From assembly GCF_034048115.1 (NCBI RefSeq), contig NZ_CP139145.1:806001-870000 (forward strand): a stretch of DNA of 64,000 nt, written 5' to 3'. Below the pieces are notes generated by a model. That model was given only the letters and a program-made list of their open reading frames with translations, was not told the DNA's origin and searched no databases. A program made the position numbers and the translations under genes. This document shows, piece by piece, positions 34,422 to 44,372 of the stretch. The first letter of the stretch is position 1; every line of letters starts with the position of its first letter. The stretch comes from Pseudarthrobacter sp. IC2-21 (GTDB lineage Bacteria; Actinomycetota; Actinomycetes; Actinomycetales; Micrococcaceae).

Positions 34422-36917
34422 TCACTGCCGCAGTTCCTCCGCGGCTTCGACGTCGATGATGCGATGGATGGAGAGGACACGCTCGGTTTCCTTGGCCGGA
34501 TCGAAGACCCGGACACGGCCCCCGCCCACAGACAAGGGAACAACCGTTTCCAGGATGGAATTCCCGTGGCTGTCCACCACGTTCATGCTCACCAGCTGCT
34601 TGAGCCGGATGGCGCGCTGCAGGGTCTCAAGGCCTAGCTGGGTGGCCGCTTCGCCGGACCCGATGGCGGTGTCCGGGCGGCCACCGCTGCCCGGGCGGCC
34701 GTCCTGCCTGCCGTTCCGCAGCACAGCCAGTTGGGCAGCCAGGTCATCCTCCGCAGGCGCGGTGCGCGGCGCGGTGTAAACGGGCCGGACGCCGCCCGGG
34801 ACGCCGGTGGTCCGCCGGAGCCGGACCAGGGCGGGCTCGGATTCCTCTACAGACGGGGAGAACCCCAGCCCCCGCAGGACCTGGGCAGTTTCCCGGGGCG
34901 GCACCGCGGAGATCAGGACAGTCGGCGCGATGCGGGCCAGGCCCAGCAGGGCCGCCCGTGATTCGGACGCAAGCTCCAGGACCGCGGCCTCGTCATCGCT
35001 TTGGATGAAGCTGGCCGCTGCCCCCACCCGGAGACGGCCGTGCCTGGATGCGGTATCTTCCACCAGATATTCGAGCGGCTGGGGCACCGCCGTGGCTGAA
35101 TGTTCCCGGAGGAACCCCAGCAGGCTCGACGCGTCATGTCCGGCGTCGAGCGCCCGCCTGATGGAGTCGGGGGAGAACCGGTAGATGGTGGCCGGGCCCT
35201 GGCCTTCAGCGTCGGCCATCAGCAGGAGCTTCTCGCTCAGCTCCGGGGCCAGGTAGCCAGGGGCAACGGCGGTGAGGTCTGCCTGGAGCAGGACGTGGTT
35301 AAGCGCTGCGGGCAGGTGTTCGCCGAGGATGTTCAAGGCTTCGTCCGGCTTGTCGTCGGCAATGGCGCTGCCGAGCTGGCTCAGCGCGCCGGATCCGGTC
35401 AGCCCCAGCAGCTCTGCTTCGGCCAGCACCCCCTTGATCAGGGAACTGAACCGGCGGGCCATCCGTGGCTGCGCCCATTCGGCCCGCTGCAGGACAGCGG
35501 CCGCGTCCAGGACCGGGGCCGTGCCGTCGACTGCACCCGCCTCATGCGTGAGTTCGTTCAGTATCTCCAGGATCCGTTTCCGGACCACCGGGGCGTCGGG
35601 CCGCTGCGCCTCGGCGGACAGGGCATTGACCGTGGTCCCGGCCAGCCCCCGGTGCGCGGCGGACGCGCCCGCCGGCCCGCTGACCGGCTGCCCCACCAGC
35701 GACGGGACGCGCTCGCTGGCAAGCCAGGCGTTGACCAGCCACAGCCATTGCTCCTGCCGGGTGAGGCCCAGCCACTCCAGATCCGGCGGCTGTACCCAGG
35801 TGGAGGAGTCAACATCCAGCCGCAGCAGGCCCGAGAGTGCACTGAGCTCCAGCAGCAGGCCCGCCTGGTGCTGATCGAGTCGCAGGAATTCGGCCAGCCG
35901 CTTCATCTCGCGCACGCCCACTCCGCCGCTGCGCAGGGTAACCAGCGGTTGTGCCCTGACGGCGTGCAGGAGCTCGCCCACCAGCCGGAGGGTTTCCGCG
36001 ATGGCGCCCAAGGCCGCGTTCCGGCGAAGGGCAGCCGTGGTGCTGCCCAGTTGCGGAACCGGCGGTGAAAGGGTGAAGTCGTTGATGATGGCACCGCCGC
36101 GCAGGGACAGTCCCACGCTGTGGGGCAGTTCCACGTGGGCGGCGTCGAGCGGGACCAGGAGCCCCCGCGCGAGCAGCCAGTCGACGGGCCCGACGTCGGT
36201 GCCCTGATGTGTGACGGACGCTTTCCGTTGCGCCTGGGGGACGGCGCCCATGGCCCAGTTGCGGAATTTGGCGAGTAACGCCGTCGTCCGTTCCGGGGCT
36301 CCCGCCAAAGCCTGGGCGAGCGCCTCCGGTGAGGATGTCCAGTGCTGCAGCGCGAGCGCTGCCTCCATGGGGGTGGTGGCTTCCTGGATCGCGACGCCGC
36401 TGTGGCGCAGTTCGGCAACGAGCTGGACCACGCGCTGGGCGAACGCCGGCTGAAGCCGGACCAGCTCGGTGTAGCTGCGGCCCAGGCCGGCGGGGTAGAT
36501 GCCCACCACGTCCTTGAGGCACCCCACGGGCAGGTAGTAGCGCTGACGGTGCCCTGCCGGAGTTCCGTGCGGCGGCTCGGCCCGGTGGATCAGGGCAAGG
36601 TCCTGGAGCGAGGTCAGGATGCGCTCCACGGCCGCCACGGTGGACCCGGCAATAAGCTTCCGCACGCCCGCCGCCGAAGCGCTGTGCGCTGTGTCCGTGT
36701 TGGTACACAGGTGGAGTGTCTCCAGCACCTGCATCTGGGGCCTGTTGAGACGCTCCAGGGCGCGTTGGACGCTGACCCTAGCGCTGGCCCTCGCGGCCAG
36801 GGCGGGAAAATCCGGGACCGGGGGAGAGATGAGGTCCGGCCGCGCCGCGAAGAGGGCCCGCAGCGAGTCGTCGCTGCGTGCCTCCAACTCTTTGCTGAGC
36901 GCGCGGATAAGGGACAT
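34422..36917 (-). CDS. Helicase-associated (Helicase_C_3) domain protein
   Basis: 831 residues without Walker motifs. The N-terminal half is a run of winged-helix-like repeats (SVQRALERLNRPQMQVLETL); the C-terminal part contains the XPB-associated domain (GATYRF-like ATIYRFSPDSIRRALDAG) and ends in a WYL-like beta segment (IRLKQLVSMNVVDSHGN). Always seen beside XPB in Actinobacteria, so it is presumably its partner; no biochemical role is known to me. Translational distance to XPB is 13 bp. Several Pro/Gly-rich linkers. Confidence 0.85.
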   Translation of the reverse strand: MSLIRALSKELEARSDDSLRALFAARPDLISPPVPDFPALAARASARVSVQRALERLNRPQMQVLETLHLCTNTDTAHSASAAGVRKLIAGSTVAAVERILTSLQDLALIHRAEPPHGTPAGHRQRYYLPVGCLKDVVGIYPAGLGRSYTELVRLQPAFAQRVVQLVAELRHSGVAIQEATTPMEAALALQHWTSSPEALAQALAGAPERTTALLAKFRNWAMGAVPQAQRKASVTHQGTDVGPVDWLLARGLLVPLDAAHVELPHSVGLSLRGGAIINDFTLSPPVPQLGSTTAALRRNAALGAIAETLRLVGELLHAVRAQPLVTLRSGGVGVREMKRLAEFLRLDQHQAGLLLELSALSGLLRLDVDSSTWVQPPDLEWLGLTRQEQWLWLVNAWLASERVPSLVGQPVSGPAGASAAHRGLAGTTVNALSAEAQRPDAPVVRKRILEILNELTHEAGAVDGTAPVLDAAAVLQRAEWAQPRMARRFSSLIKGVLAEAELLGLTGSGALSQLGSAIADDKPDEALNILGEHLPAALNHVLLQADLTAVAPGYLAPELSEKLLLMADAEGQGPATIYRFSPDSIRRALDAGHDASSLLGFLREHSATAVPQPLEYLVEDTASRHGRLRVGAAASFIQSDDEAAVLELASESRAALLGLARIAPTVLISAVPPRETAQVLRGLGFSPSVEESEPALVRLRRTTGVPGGVRPVYTAPRTAPAEDDLAAQLAVLRNGRQDGRPGSGGRPDTAIGSGEAATQLGLETLQRAIRLKQLVSMNVVDSHGNSILETVVPLSVGGGRVRVFDPAKETERVLSIHRIIDVEAAEELRQ

Positions 36918-36927
36918 CAGTCCAACG

Positions 36928-37161
36928 TTACAGCCCGCCGGACTTTCCCGCCCGGCGCCTTCCCGCCACGCTGTCCAGGACCAGGAAGAGCATCAGGAGG
37001 AAGGCCACGGGCAGTCCGTACAAGGCAACGGACGTGACCCAGACCGGGGCGGCCATGCCAGCGAAGGCCAGGGCCATTACCGCCCCGACCGCCACGAGGG
37101 AAAGAACGGCAACTACCGCTGCGGAAATCATCAGTGGGCGGCGGTAACGCGAGGGTGTCAT
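36928..37161 (-). CDS. Small two-helix membrane protein
   Basis: 77 residues with two membrane helices (LMISAAVVAVLSLVAVGAVM and VALYGLPVAFLLMLFLVLD) and a basic C-terminal tail. Start at ATG 37161: TAGCGT lies 7 nt upstream, suggesting a leaderless message, and no ribosome-binding site is seen. It precedes the helicase-associated gene by 10 bp. Small proteins of this shape are common in Arthrobacter; function unknown. Confidence 0.6.
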   Translation of the reverse strand: MTPSRYRRPLMISAAVVAVLSLVAVGAVMALAFAGMAAPVWVTSVALYGLPVAFLLMLFLVLDSVAGRRRAGKSGGL

Positions 37162-37457
37162 GCACGTAACGCTAACAGGGCTGGCCGACACTGGGCGGGG
37201 CGGGCCGGCGCCCTTGCCACCGGGCCGGCAGGAGCCATCGGGAACGGGCCGGACCACGGCGGGACAAAGGGCGTGGCCACGGGGCAGCCCGGGGCATCAC
37301 CAGGTGCCGGTGAAAGCGGAAATCCGTCCCCGGCAGGATAACCTTGAAGGAACAGACCAACACGGTCCGTCGCTGTCATACCCTGAACCCGCATATTGGT
37401 GCGGATGCGGTGACTGCCGGCCGTGTCTTAAGACGCAGAACGAAGAGGGTTGATTAC

Positions 37458-37841
37458 GTGCCTACCGGCAAGGTCAAGTGGTATGACAAGGAAAAGGGTT
37501 TCGGCTTCCTCGCCGGCGAAGACGGCCAGGAGGTCTTCCTGCCCAAATCAGCGCTGCCCGAAGGCGTCACGGACCTGAAGGCCGGCACCCGCGTTGAGTT
37601 CGGCGTCGCGGACGGCCGGAAAGGCGCCCAGGCGCTCGGGCTGCGCGTCCTGGACAAAACCCCGTCCATCGCCAAGGCCAAGCGGCCAAACGCCCGGGAC
37701 CTGGCGCCGCTGGTGCAGGACCTGGTGAGCGTCCTGGACAACCTCTCCGGAACCCTGTCTGCGGGCAAATACCCGGAAGGCAACAAGGGCAAAGCCATCG
37801 CGGCGGCCCTGCGTAAGGTTGCCGACGAGCTGGACGTTTAG
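37458..37841 (+). CDS. Cold-shock domain protein with C-terminal extension
   Basis: 127 residues. CSD at 1-65 with VPTGKVKWYDKEKGFGFLAG and EVFLPKSAL (RNP2 lacks the usual FVH; it reads VFLPK), followed by a helical extension RDLAPLVQDLVSVLDNLSGTL to the end. This is the longer actinobacterial CSP form. GTG start with GAGGG 9 nt upstream. The 296-bp spacer before it contains no gene I can support. It is followed after 9 nt by the DUF3027 gene, as in related genomes. Confidence 0.87.
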   Translation: MPTGKVKWYDKEKGFGFLAGEDGQEVFLPKSALPEGVTDLKAGTRVEFGVADGRKGAQALGLRVLDKTPSIAKAKRPNARDLAPLVQDLVSVLDNLSGTLSAGKYPEGNKGKAIAAALRKVADELDV

Positions 37842-37850
37842 GCCTTGGCT

Positions 37851-38450
37851 ATGAACCCGGAAGCTGAACAGCCGGACGCTGAACAGCCGGACGCTGCCGC
37901 GGAGCCGGCCGGTGTTAAGGCTGCAGCCAAACGCCGCGCCGGCGTGCCCGTATGGCGGACCGGCAAACCGGATGCTTTTCTGGCGTCTGCCGTTGACGTG
38001 GCGCGGACCGCGCTCGAGGGCATCACGGCGCCGTCGGACATCGGGCAGCATATCGCCGCCAAAAGCGAGGGCGACCGGCTGGTCACCCATCTCTTCGAAT
38101 CCAAGCTGCCCGGCTACCAGGGTTGGCAATGGTATGCGGTGGTGACCCGGAACTCGCGCTCCAAAGTGGTCACCGTCAGCGAGCTGGGCCTGCTCCCGTC
38201 CGAGGATTCCATCCTGTCCCCGGAATGGGTGCCGTGGGCCGAGCGCGTCCGCCCCGAAGACGCGCAGGCAGTGGAGGAATCGGACTCACAGGCTGGCCGG
38301 GGCCGCACGCCCGGGTCCGCGGCGCACGACGAACCGATCCCCGACGAGCCCGCCGACGAGCCCGCCGACGATGAGGCCGCCGAGGGTGAACCCGCCGAGG
38401 AGGGTCCTGCCGATTCCGAAGAAGACGAACCCGCCGGCGGGACTGACTAG
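37851..38450 (+). CDS. DUF3027 protein
   Basis: 200 residues, the ATG lying 9 nt past the CSP stop. A repeated N-terminal EQPDA pair (a 15-bp tandem repeat at 37866-37895) precedes the conserved core RKPDAFLASAVDVAR-like segment, SDIGQHIAAKSEGDRLVTHLFE and YQGWQWYAVVTRN; the C terminus is a low-complexity acidic tract rich in PADE. DUF3027 is an actinobacterial family of unknown function, typically encoded with a CSP. Confidence 0.83.
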   Translation: MNPEAEQPDAEQPDAAAEPAGVKAAAKRRAGVPVWRTGKPDAFLASAVDVARTALEGITAPSDIGQHIAAKSEGDRLVTHLFESKLPGYQGWQWYAVVTRNSRSKVVTVSELGLLPSEDSILSPEWVPWAERVRPEDAQAVEESDSQAGRGRTPGSAAHDEPIPDEPADEPADDEAAEGEPAEEGPADSEEDEPAGGTD

Positions 38451-38492
38451 GCAGTTGCTAACACGCAGGGTTGATCAACACGGAGGCCGGCC

Positions 38493-39815
38493 ATGATGTC
38501 CACCTTCAAATCCCTGCACATCCTCAACTACCGGATCTGGTTCATTGGTGCGCTGGTTTCCAACATCGGAACCTGGATGCAGCGGACGGCCCAGGACTGG
38601 CTGGTGTTTGACCACCTGACGGATCAGGACGCCGGTGCCATGGGCATCACCATGGCCCTCCAGCTGGGACCCCAGCTGTTCCTGGCGCCGGTGGCCGGGC
38701 TTGTGGCGGACCGTTACAGCCGCAAACAGCTGCTCGTCATGACCCAGTCGGTGATGGCCCTGCTCAGTACCGGACTGGGGATCCTGGTTGTTATCGGAGC
38801 CGGGCAGCTGTGGCACGTATATTGCTTTGCCCTTCTCCTGGGCCTGGTGTCCGCGCTGGACGCGCCGGTTCGCCAGACCTTCGTCTCTGAGCTGGTCCGC
38901 GACGATTACCTCCCCAATGCCGTCGCACTGAACAGTGCCTCCTTCAATGTGGCCCGCATGATCGGCCCCGCGGTGGCCGGGCTCCTGACGGTGGCCGTTG
39001 GCCCCGGCTGGGTGTTCCTGATCAACACCGTCACGTTCCTGGCCATGCTCCTGAGCCTGTGGCGGATCCCGACGGCGTCCTTGCGGCAGCTTCCCCGCGC
39101 GGCGCCCGGAAAAGGCCGTATCCGGGAGGGGCTGCGCTACGTGCGGTTCCGGCCGGACATTGTGGTGGTCCTGGTGGCGGTTTTCATTGTGGGGACCCTC
39201 GGGCTCAACTTCGTGCTCTTCATCGCTGCCATGGTGGGGACGGAGTTCGGGCTGGACGCCAGCGCCTTCGGGCTGATGAATTCGATCATGGCCATCGGGT
39301 CCGTGACCGGCGCACTCCTGTCCGCCGGCCGGGGCAAACCCCGGCTGCGGATGATCTTCGGCGCGGCCGCTGCCTTCGGCGTGACCTCCGGACTGGCCGC
39401 CCTGGCCCCGGACTACTTCTGGTTCGGTGTTGCGCTGGTGCCGGTGGGCCTGTTTGCAATCACCATGATGACCAGCGCGAACGGCTACGTCCAGACCACC
39501 ACCGATCCGGTCATGCGGGGCAGAGTCATGGCCCTGTACATGGCCATCTTCATGGGCGGCACACCCATCGGGGCGCCGCTGGTGGGGTGGGTGGCCAATG
39601 TGGCCGGCCCCCGCTGGTCGCTGACCGTGGCCGCCGCCTCCGGGATCGCCGCGGCCCTGATCGGCATGGTGTGGATCATCCGGGCGCGGCAGCTCCGGCT
39701 GACATTCAACCGGCGGGCCCGCGGCCTGCGCCTCTTCCGCGTCGTCTCCACACTGGGGGACACAGCAAACGGCGCCGCCCGGGACCAGAACCCGGACGAC
39801 GCCGTCGAACGCTGA
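38493..39815 (+). CDS. MFS exporter (EntS-like)
   Basis: 440 residues with twelve membrane helices; LHILNYRIWFIGALVSNIGTW, then QDWLVF and VAGLVADRYSRKQLL, are typical of the MFS_3/EntS group that exports siderophores or drugs. GGAGG lies 7 nt before the ATG. It follows DUF3027 by 42 bp and is convergent with serC. Substrate unknown. Confidence 0.83.
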   Translation: MMSTFKSLHILNYRIWFIGALVSNIGTWMQRTAQDWLVFDHLTDQDAGAMGITMALQLGPQLFLAPVAGLVADRYSRKQLLVMTQSVMALLSTGLGILVVIGAGQLWHVYCFALLLGLVSALDAPVRQTFVSELVRDDYLPNAVALNSASFNVARMIGPAVAGLLTVAVGPGWVFLINTVTFLAMLLSLWRIPTASLRQLPRAAPGKGRIREGLRYVRFRPDIVVVLVAVFIVGTLGLNFVLFIAAMVGTEFGLDASAFGLMNSIMAIGSVTGALLSAGRGKPRLRMIFGAAAAFGVTSGLAALAPDYFWFGVALVPVGLFAITMMTSANGYVQTTTDPVMRGRVMALYMAIFMGGTPIGAPLVGWVANVAGPRWSLTVAAASGIAAALIGMVWIIRARQLRLTFNRRARGLRLFRVVSTLGDTANGAARDQNPDDAVER

Positions 39816-39857
39816 CGCACTTACGCTCCCCTGCGGGACGCTCATGCCGTGTGGACG

Positions 39858-41075
<1,218 letters not shown>

Positions 41076-41255
41076 TTATTCTGCCTGAAACCCTGGACAG
41101 GGCTGCAACCGGCACCGTCACAGTCTGGCCAGTGAGACGGCGGCCGATTATCCGGACAAATTCAAAATAGGCTAAGCTTTTTACTGGACCTCGCTGCGGC
41201 TTGAACGCGATACGGTGGGTCAACGCAAGGTACTGTGCTCGAGGAGCTGAGCTGG

Positions 41256-41948
41256 ATGACGGATCTGATCGATACCACGGAGATGTATCTTCGAACCATT
41301 TTGGAGCTTGAAGAAGAAAACATCGTTGCCCTCCGCGCCCGCATCGCCGAGCGGCTGCGCCATTCCGGACCTACCGTGTCCCAAACTGTTGGCCGGATGG
41401 AGCGGGACGGCCTGGTAGTGGTCTCCGGAGACCGTCATTTGGAACTTACCGACACCGGCCGCAAGCGCGCCACCGAAGTCATGCGCAAACACCGGCTCGC
41501 CGAGCGGCTCCTGGCCGATGTCATTGGCTTGGACTGGGCGTACGTCCATGACGAGGCGTGCCGCTGGGAGCATGTGATGAGCGAGCGTGTGGAACGGCGC
41601 ATCTACCAACTCCTTGACCACCCCACCAAGTCGCCCTACGGCAACCCCATCCCCGGGCTGGCTGCGCTGGGGGGTGCTGCCGCCCTGCCGGAAGCAGGTG
41701 TGATTAATCTCGTTGAGGCCATGCGCGGATACGGGCCGACGTCGAGCGTGACCGTCAGCAGGCTGGCCGAGCCCATCCAGGTGGAACCCGAGTTGCTGGT
41801 GCAGCTCGACGAAGGGGGCATCCGGCCCGGCGCGGCAGTCTCCCTCGAGCGCGTCGGCGAGTACATATCAGTGCGGGTTCCGGGCATTGAAGGTGCGCTC
41901 GAGTTGCCGCCCGAGGTCGCGGCCCACGTTTTCGTTTCCATCAGCTAG
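41256..41948 (+). CDS. ideR: Iron-dependent repressor IdeR/DtxR
   Basis: 230 residues: winged HTH ([23 protein letters not shown]), dimerisation/metal domain and C-terminal SH3-like domain. All ligands of IdeR are at their known positions: Met10, Cys102, Glu105, His106, and the ancillary His79, Glu83, His98. With Fe2+ it represses siderophore genes and activates storage. Start ATG 41256 with GAGGAG upstream. Likely acts on the iron box at the siderophore-interacting gene and possibly others. Confidence 0.95.
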   Translation: MTDLIDTTEMYLRTILELEEENIVALRARIAERLRHSGPTVSQTVGRMERDGLVVVSGDRHLELTDTGRKRATEVMRKHRLAERLLADVIGLDWAYVHDEACRWEHVMSERVERRIYQLLDHPTKSPYGNPIPGLAALGGAAALPEAGVINLVEAMRGYGPTSSVTVSRLAEPIQVEPELLVQLDEGGIRPGAAVSLERVGEYISVRVPGIEGALELPPEVAAHVFVSIS

Positions 41949-42035
41949 GGCCGGGAGCTCCAGCAGGAGGCCGCTCTGCGGCACCCCGACGCAAGGGGCT
42001 AGCGCACGGCCGTCAGTTCCGCAAATATAACGGAA

Positions 42036-42065
42036 TTGTTACTGCCCGTTTTGATCGCCTATAGT
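42036..42065 (+). promoter_or_regulatory. Promoter of the first c-di-AMP riboswitch unit
   Basis: TTGTTA (42036-42041) and TATAGT (42060-42065) with an 18-bp spacer, followed by the riboswitch leader. The rest of the spacer from 41949 shows nothing else I can name. Confidence 0.5.
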
Positions 42066-42107
42066 TTAAACCCAAGCGTCGATATAAAAGCGTTACCTGA
42101 TCCGGAG

Positions 42108-42327
42108 CCGAGCTCTGCCAGCGGATCAGGTGCACGAGTCATCCACTGGCAGAGGCGGGGGAACCACAACCGGCAGTCGCAAGGCTGCCTTGGGGTGAAG
42201 TCCGTCAGCAGCAAGCCTCTCCCAGGACCCTCATGGGTATCTCTGCGCCGAGTGCTTGCAACGGCGGACCGGGTCTTAGAACTCTCTGACCCGAATCCGA
42301 CAGCTAACTTCGCAGGCTATCCAGAGA
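42108..42327 (+). promoter_or_regulatory. c-di-AMP (ydaO/yuaA) riboswitch, copy 1
   Basis: Conserved blocks in order: AGCTCTGCCA at 42111, GGCAGAGGCGGGGGAACCACA from about 42144, TTGGGGTGAAG near 42191, then CCGAATCCGACAGCTAACTT and CGCAGGC near 42290-42317. CTCTG at 42113 can pair with CAGAG at 42322-42326, closing the aptamer. The ribosome-binding AGAGAGGA of the M23 gene directly follows, so ligand binding could affect initiation or nearby termination. C-di-AMP normally shuts these genes off. Confidence 0.9.
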
Positions 42328-42336
42328 GGAACATTC

Positions 42337-43164
42337 TTGACCACGCATTACTCCAGGGGCCGCCGCCGCGCGGCCGGCCCCGCTGCTGCGCCCCGCGCGG
42401 TTGAGGATCACACTGCGGAGAGGCCCCGCGATCCCCAGCGTGAAGCGCGGCGCCGCCGTCGGGGCGCCTTCCGGCAGGTCACCGACTTCGCCGCCGCCAG
42501 CGGTGTTGGGCAGAAGGCCGGCGTGGCACTTGCTGCCACCGGCCTGATCCTGACCGTCACCGTTCCGGCAACGGGCCCGATCATGGCAGACCAGCAGCCC
42601 GGCAACTCCGTTGCGGCCGTGTCAGCCGCTCCGCAGCCGGAGATTTCGGCCGCGGCCGGGGCCCAGATTGATTTCAGCCGTTCTTCCGTGGTGACCCAGG
42701 GTGACCCGGACGGCAAGCTGAAACAACTGTTGAGTGCGCAGTCGGCCGGGTCCATTACCCGGGCTGCCTCCGCCGGGAGCCTGGGAGCGCCGCTCGCGCA
42801 GCTCATCACGGCGTCCCCGTTCGGCTTCAGGATCAGCCCCATTACGGGTGGTACCGGCGACTTTCACCGCGGCCAGGACTACGTGGCCCAATGCGGAACT
42901 TCGGTCCTGGCCGCCGCCAGCGGCACCGTGACCTTCGTAGGCTGGCATCAGTACGGCGGTGGCAACCGCGTCGTGATCGACCACGGCAACGGCTTGGAAA
43001 CCACGTACAACCACCTGTCCTCAGCCTCCGTGACCGTTGGCCAGACCGTGACCCGCGGCCAGGTGGTGGCCCTCAGCGGCACCACGGGCGCCTCCACCGG
43101 CTGCCACCTCCACTTCGAGGTTCAGGTCAACGGCGAAGTCGTTGACCCCACAGGCTGGCTCTGA
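42337..43164 (+). CDS. Secreted M23 peptidoglycan endopeptidase
   Basis: 275 residues. A very basic N terminus (RRRRR near 38-42) is followed by a hydrophobic export segment (AGVALAATGLILTVTVPA, about 61-78), a short linker, then an M23/LytM domain with zinc ligands His177 and Asp181 (FHRGQD) and HLH at 257-259. It cuts peptide cross-links in peptidoglycan. The start is a TTG with AGAGAGGA upstream; it is controlled by the c-di-AMP riboswitch in its leader, linking hydrolase supply to turgor or osmotic signalling. Confidence 0.9.
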   Translation: MTTHYSRGRRRAAGPAAAPRAVEDHTAERPRDPQREARRRRRGAFRQVTDFAAASGVGQKAGVALAATGLILTVTVPATGPIMADQQPGNSVAAVSAAPQPEISAAAGAQIDFSRSSVVTQGDPDGKLKQLLSAQSAGSITRAASAGSLGAPLAQLITASPFGFRISPITGGTGDFHRGQDYVAQCGTSVLAAASGTVTFVGWHQYGGGNRVVIDHGNGLETTYNHLSSASVTVGQTVTRGQVVALSGTTGASTGCHLHFEVQVNGEVVDPTGWL

Positions 43165-43251
43165 GCCAAATGATGGCAAACTCTCAAATCTCTTCGGCTT
43201 GCCGTGACCTGAATGTGACATTCGCTCTGAAGTCCTGTAACGTCTAAGTCG

Positions 43252-43274
43252 CGTCAACTTTTCCGAAGTTGACG
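43252..43274 (+). promoter_or_regulatory. Perfect hairpin in the second riboswitch leader
   Basis: CGTCAACTT and AAGTTGACG form a 9-bp stem with a TTCCG loop, 16 bp ahead of the riboswitch. It is not part of the known aptamer and may be an operator or a leader structure. Confidence 0.5.
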
Positions 43275-43289
43275 TTCTTGAGTGGATTG

Positions 43290-43468
43290 CCTAGCTCTGC
43301 CACCGCTCAAGGTCCGTTCGCATGACATCGTCTGGCAGGGGCGGGGGAACCAATTTTGGTCTTCGATTCTGAAGGCCTTGGGGTTAAGTCGCAAAGCTTC
43401 CCAGGAAGCAGCGCGGCCGGGTGACTCCCATCCGAATCCGACAGCTCACCTCGCAGGCATTGGGAGAG
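43290..43468 (+). promoter_or_regulatory. c-di-AMP (ydaO/yuaA) riboswitch, copy 2
   Basis: AGCTCTGCCA at 43293, TGGCAGGGGCGGGGGAACCA from about 43334, TTGGGGTTAAG near 43379, CCGAATCCGACAGCTCACCT and CGCAGGC near 43431-43458, then the GAGAGG of the next gene. The spacer 43165-43477 holds this, the hairpin at 43252 and a promoter probably near TAACGT at 43238. Confidence 0.9.
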
Positions 43469-43477
43469 GCTACCTTC

Positions 43478-44221
43478 GTGTCTTCACGCCATAATTCTGC
43501 GCGCCACCGTGCGCAAACGGTTCGCACCAATCCTTTGGGCTCCGTGTCCAAGGCAGTAAGTGCAAACGCCGGGACCGTAGGTCGCCAGGCTGCTGTTATC
43601 GCAGCCGCGTCAGGTCTCATCCTGACCATGGGGCTTCCGGCCAACGCCGCGGACACCACCGCTGGTGTGTCCGCGTCTACCGAGTCCGGATCTGCCCAGG
43701 CTGCTCTTGCCGTCACCGCCGCACCCACTGCCACCGTGTCTTTCGAGCGCCCGGTAGTCAAGACCACGGCTGCACCCGTGATCGCGCCGGTCCGTGCTCA
43801 GTCCACGGCAACGGAAACAGCAACGGCAAGCCGTGCTGCTGACGTAACCAAGGATGCCGCAGCCAAGCCTGCAGCTGCCGTTTCTTCGGCAGCCGCGTCG
43901 GGCCTGGCAGCTATCGCCTACACCGGCATCGGCCACCCCTACCTCTGGGGCGGCACCACTCCCAATGGCTGGGACTGCTCAGGCTTTACCCAGTGGGTCT
44001 ACGCCCAGGCCGGCATCAGCATTCCCCGCACCAATGCCTGGAACGCCATGCGGCCCACCTCCACGCCGTCCCCCGGTGACCTGGTCATGCAGAACGGTGG
44101 CGCACACGTGGGCATCTACGTGGGCAACGGCATGATGATCAGCGCGCTCAACCCCTCCCAAGGCACCCTGCTGCACGCCGCTGCAGCAACGGGCACGTCC
44201 TCCTTCTACACCCTGGGCTAG
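43478..44221 (+). CDS. Secreted NlpC/P60 peptidoglycan hydrolase
   Basis: 247 residues. Export segment about 31-58 ending ANAADT, a Thr/Ala-rich linker to 140, and an NlpC/P60 cysteine-peptidase domain: YLWGGTTPNGWDCSGF with Cys167, His210 in GGAHVGIYVG, and the third polar residue Asn225. It cleaves stem peptides of peptidoglycan. The GTG has GAGAGG upstream; longer open frames run through the riboswitch. Residues 31-60 are almost identical to the next gene's, pointing to duplication. Confidence 0.9.
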   Translation: MSSRHNSARHRAQTVRTNPLGSVSKAVSANAGTVGRQAAVIAAASGLILTMGLPANAADTTAGVSASTESGSAQAALAVTAAPTATVSFERPVVKTTAAPVIAPVRAQSTATETATASRAADVTKDAAAKPAAAVSSAAASGLAAIAYTGIGHPYLWGGTTPNGWDCSGFTQWVYAQAGISIPRTNAWNAMRPTSTPSPGDLVMQNGGAHVGIYVGNGMMISALNPSQGTLLHAAAATGTSSFYTLG

Positions 44222-44372
44222 TCCTAACTCCGGACTTCCTCCCGTTTCTTTCCTGGAAACTCTTCGCTAAATCCCCGTTCGGGGCGTGCCGGCGTACCCC
44301 CAAGATGCCGGCGCGTCCAAAGACCTTGGGCTGCCCTCGCGGTCCCGAGGAACACGAAAGAGAGAAAAATTG

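Noticed and set aside
34422..36917. Possible ATPase partner of XPB
   Set aside because: No Walker motifs; kept as a helicase-associated protein only.
37162..37457. Gene in the spacer before the second cold-shock protein
   Set aside because: Only short frames without a start signal; the region appears to hold the promoter and leader.
44222..44372. Third c-di-AMP riboswitch before the third hydrolase
   Set aside because: The spacer lacks the GCGGGGGAACC, TTGGGG and CCGACAGC blocks; only small hairpins are present.
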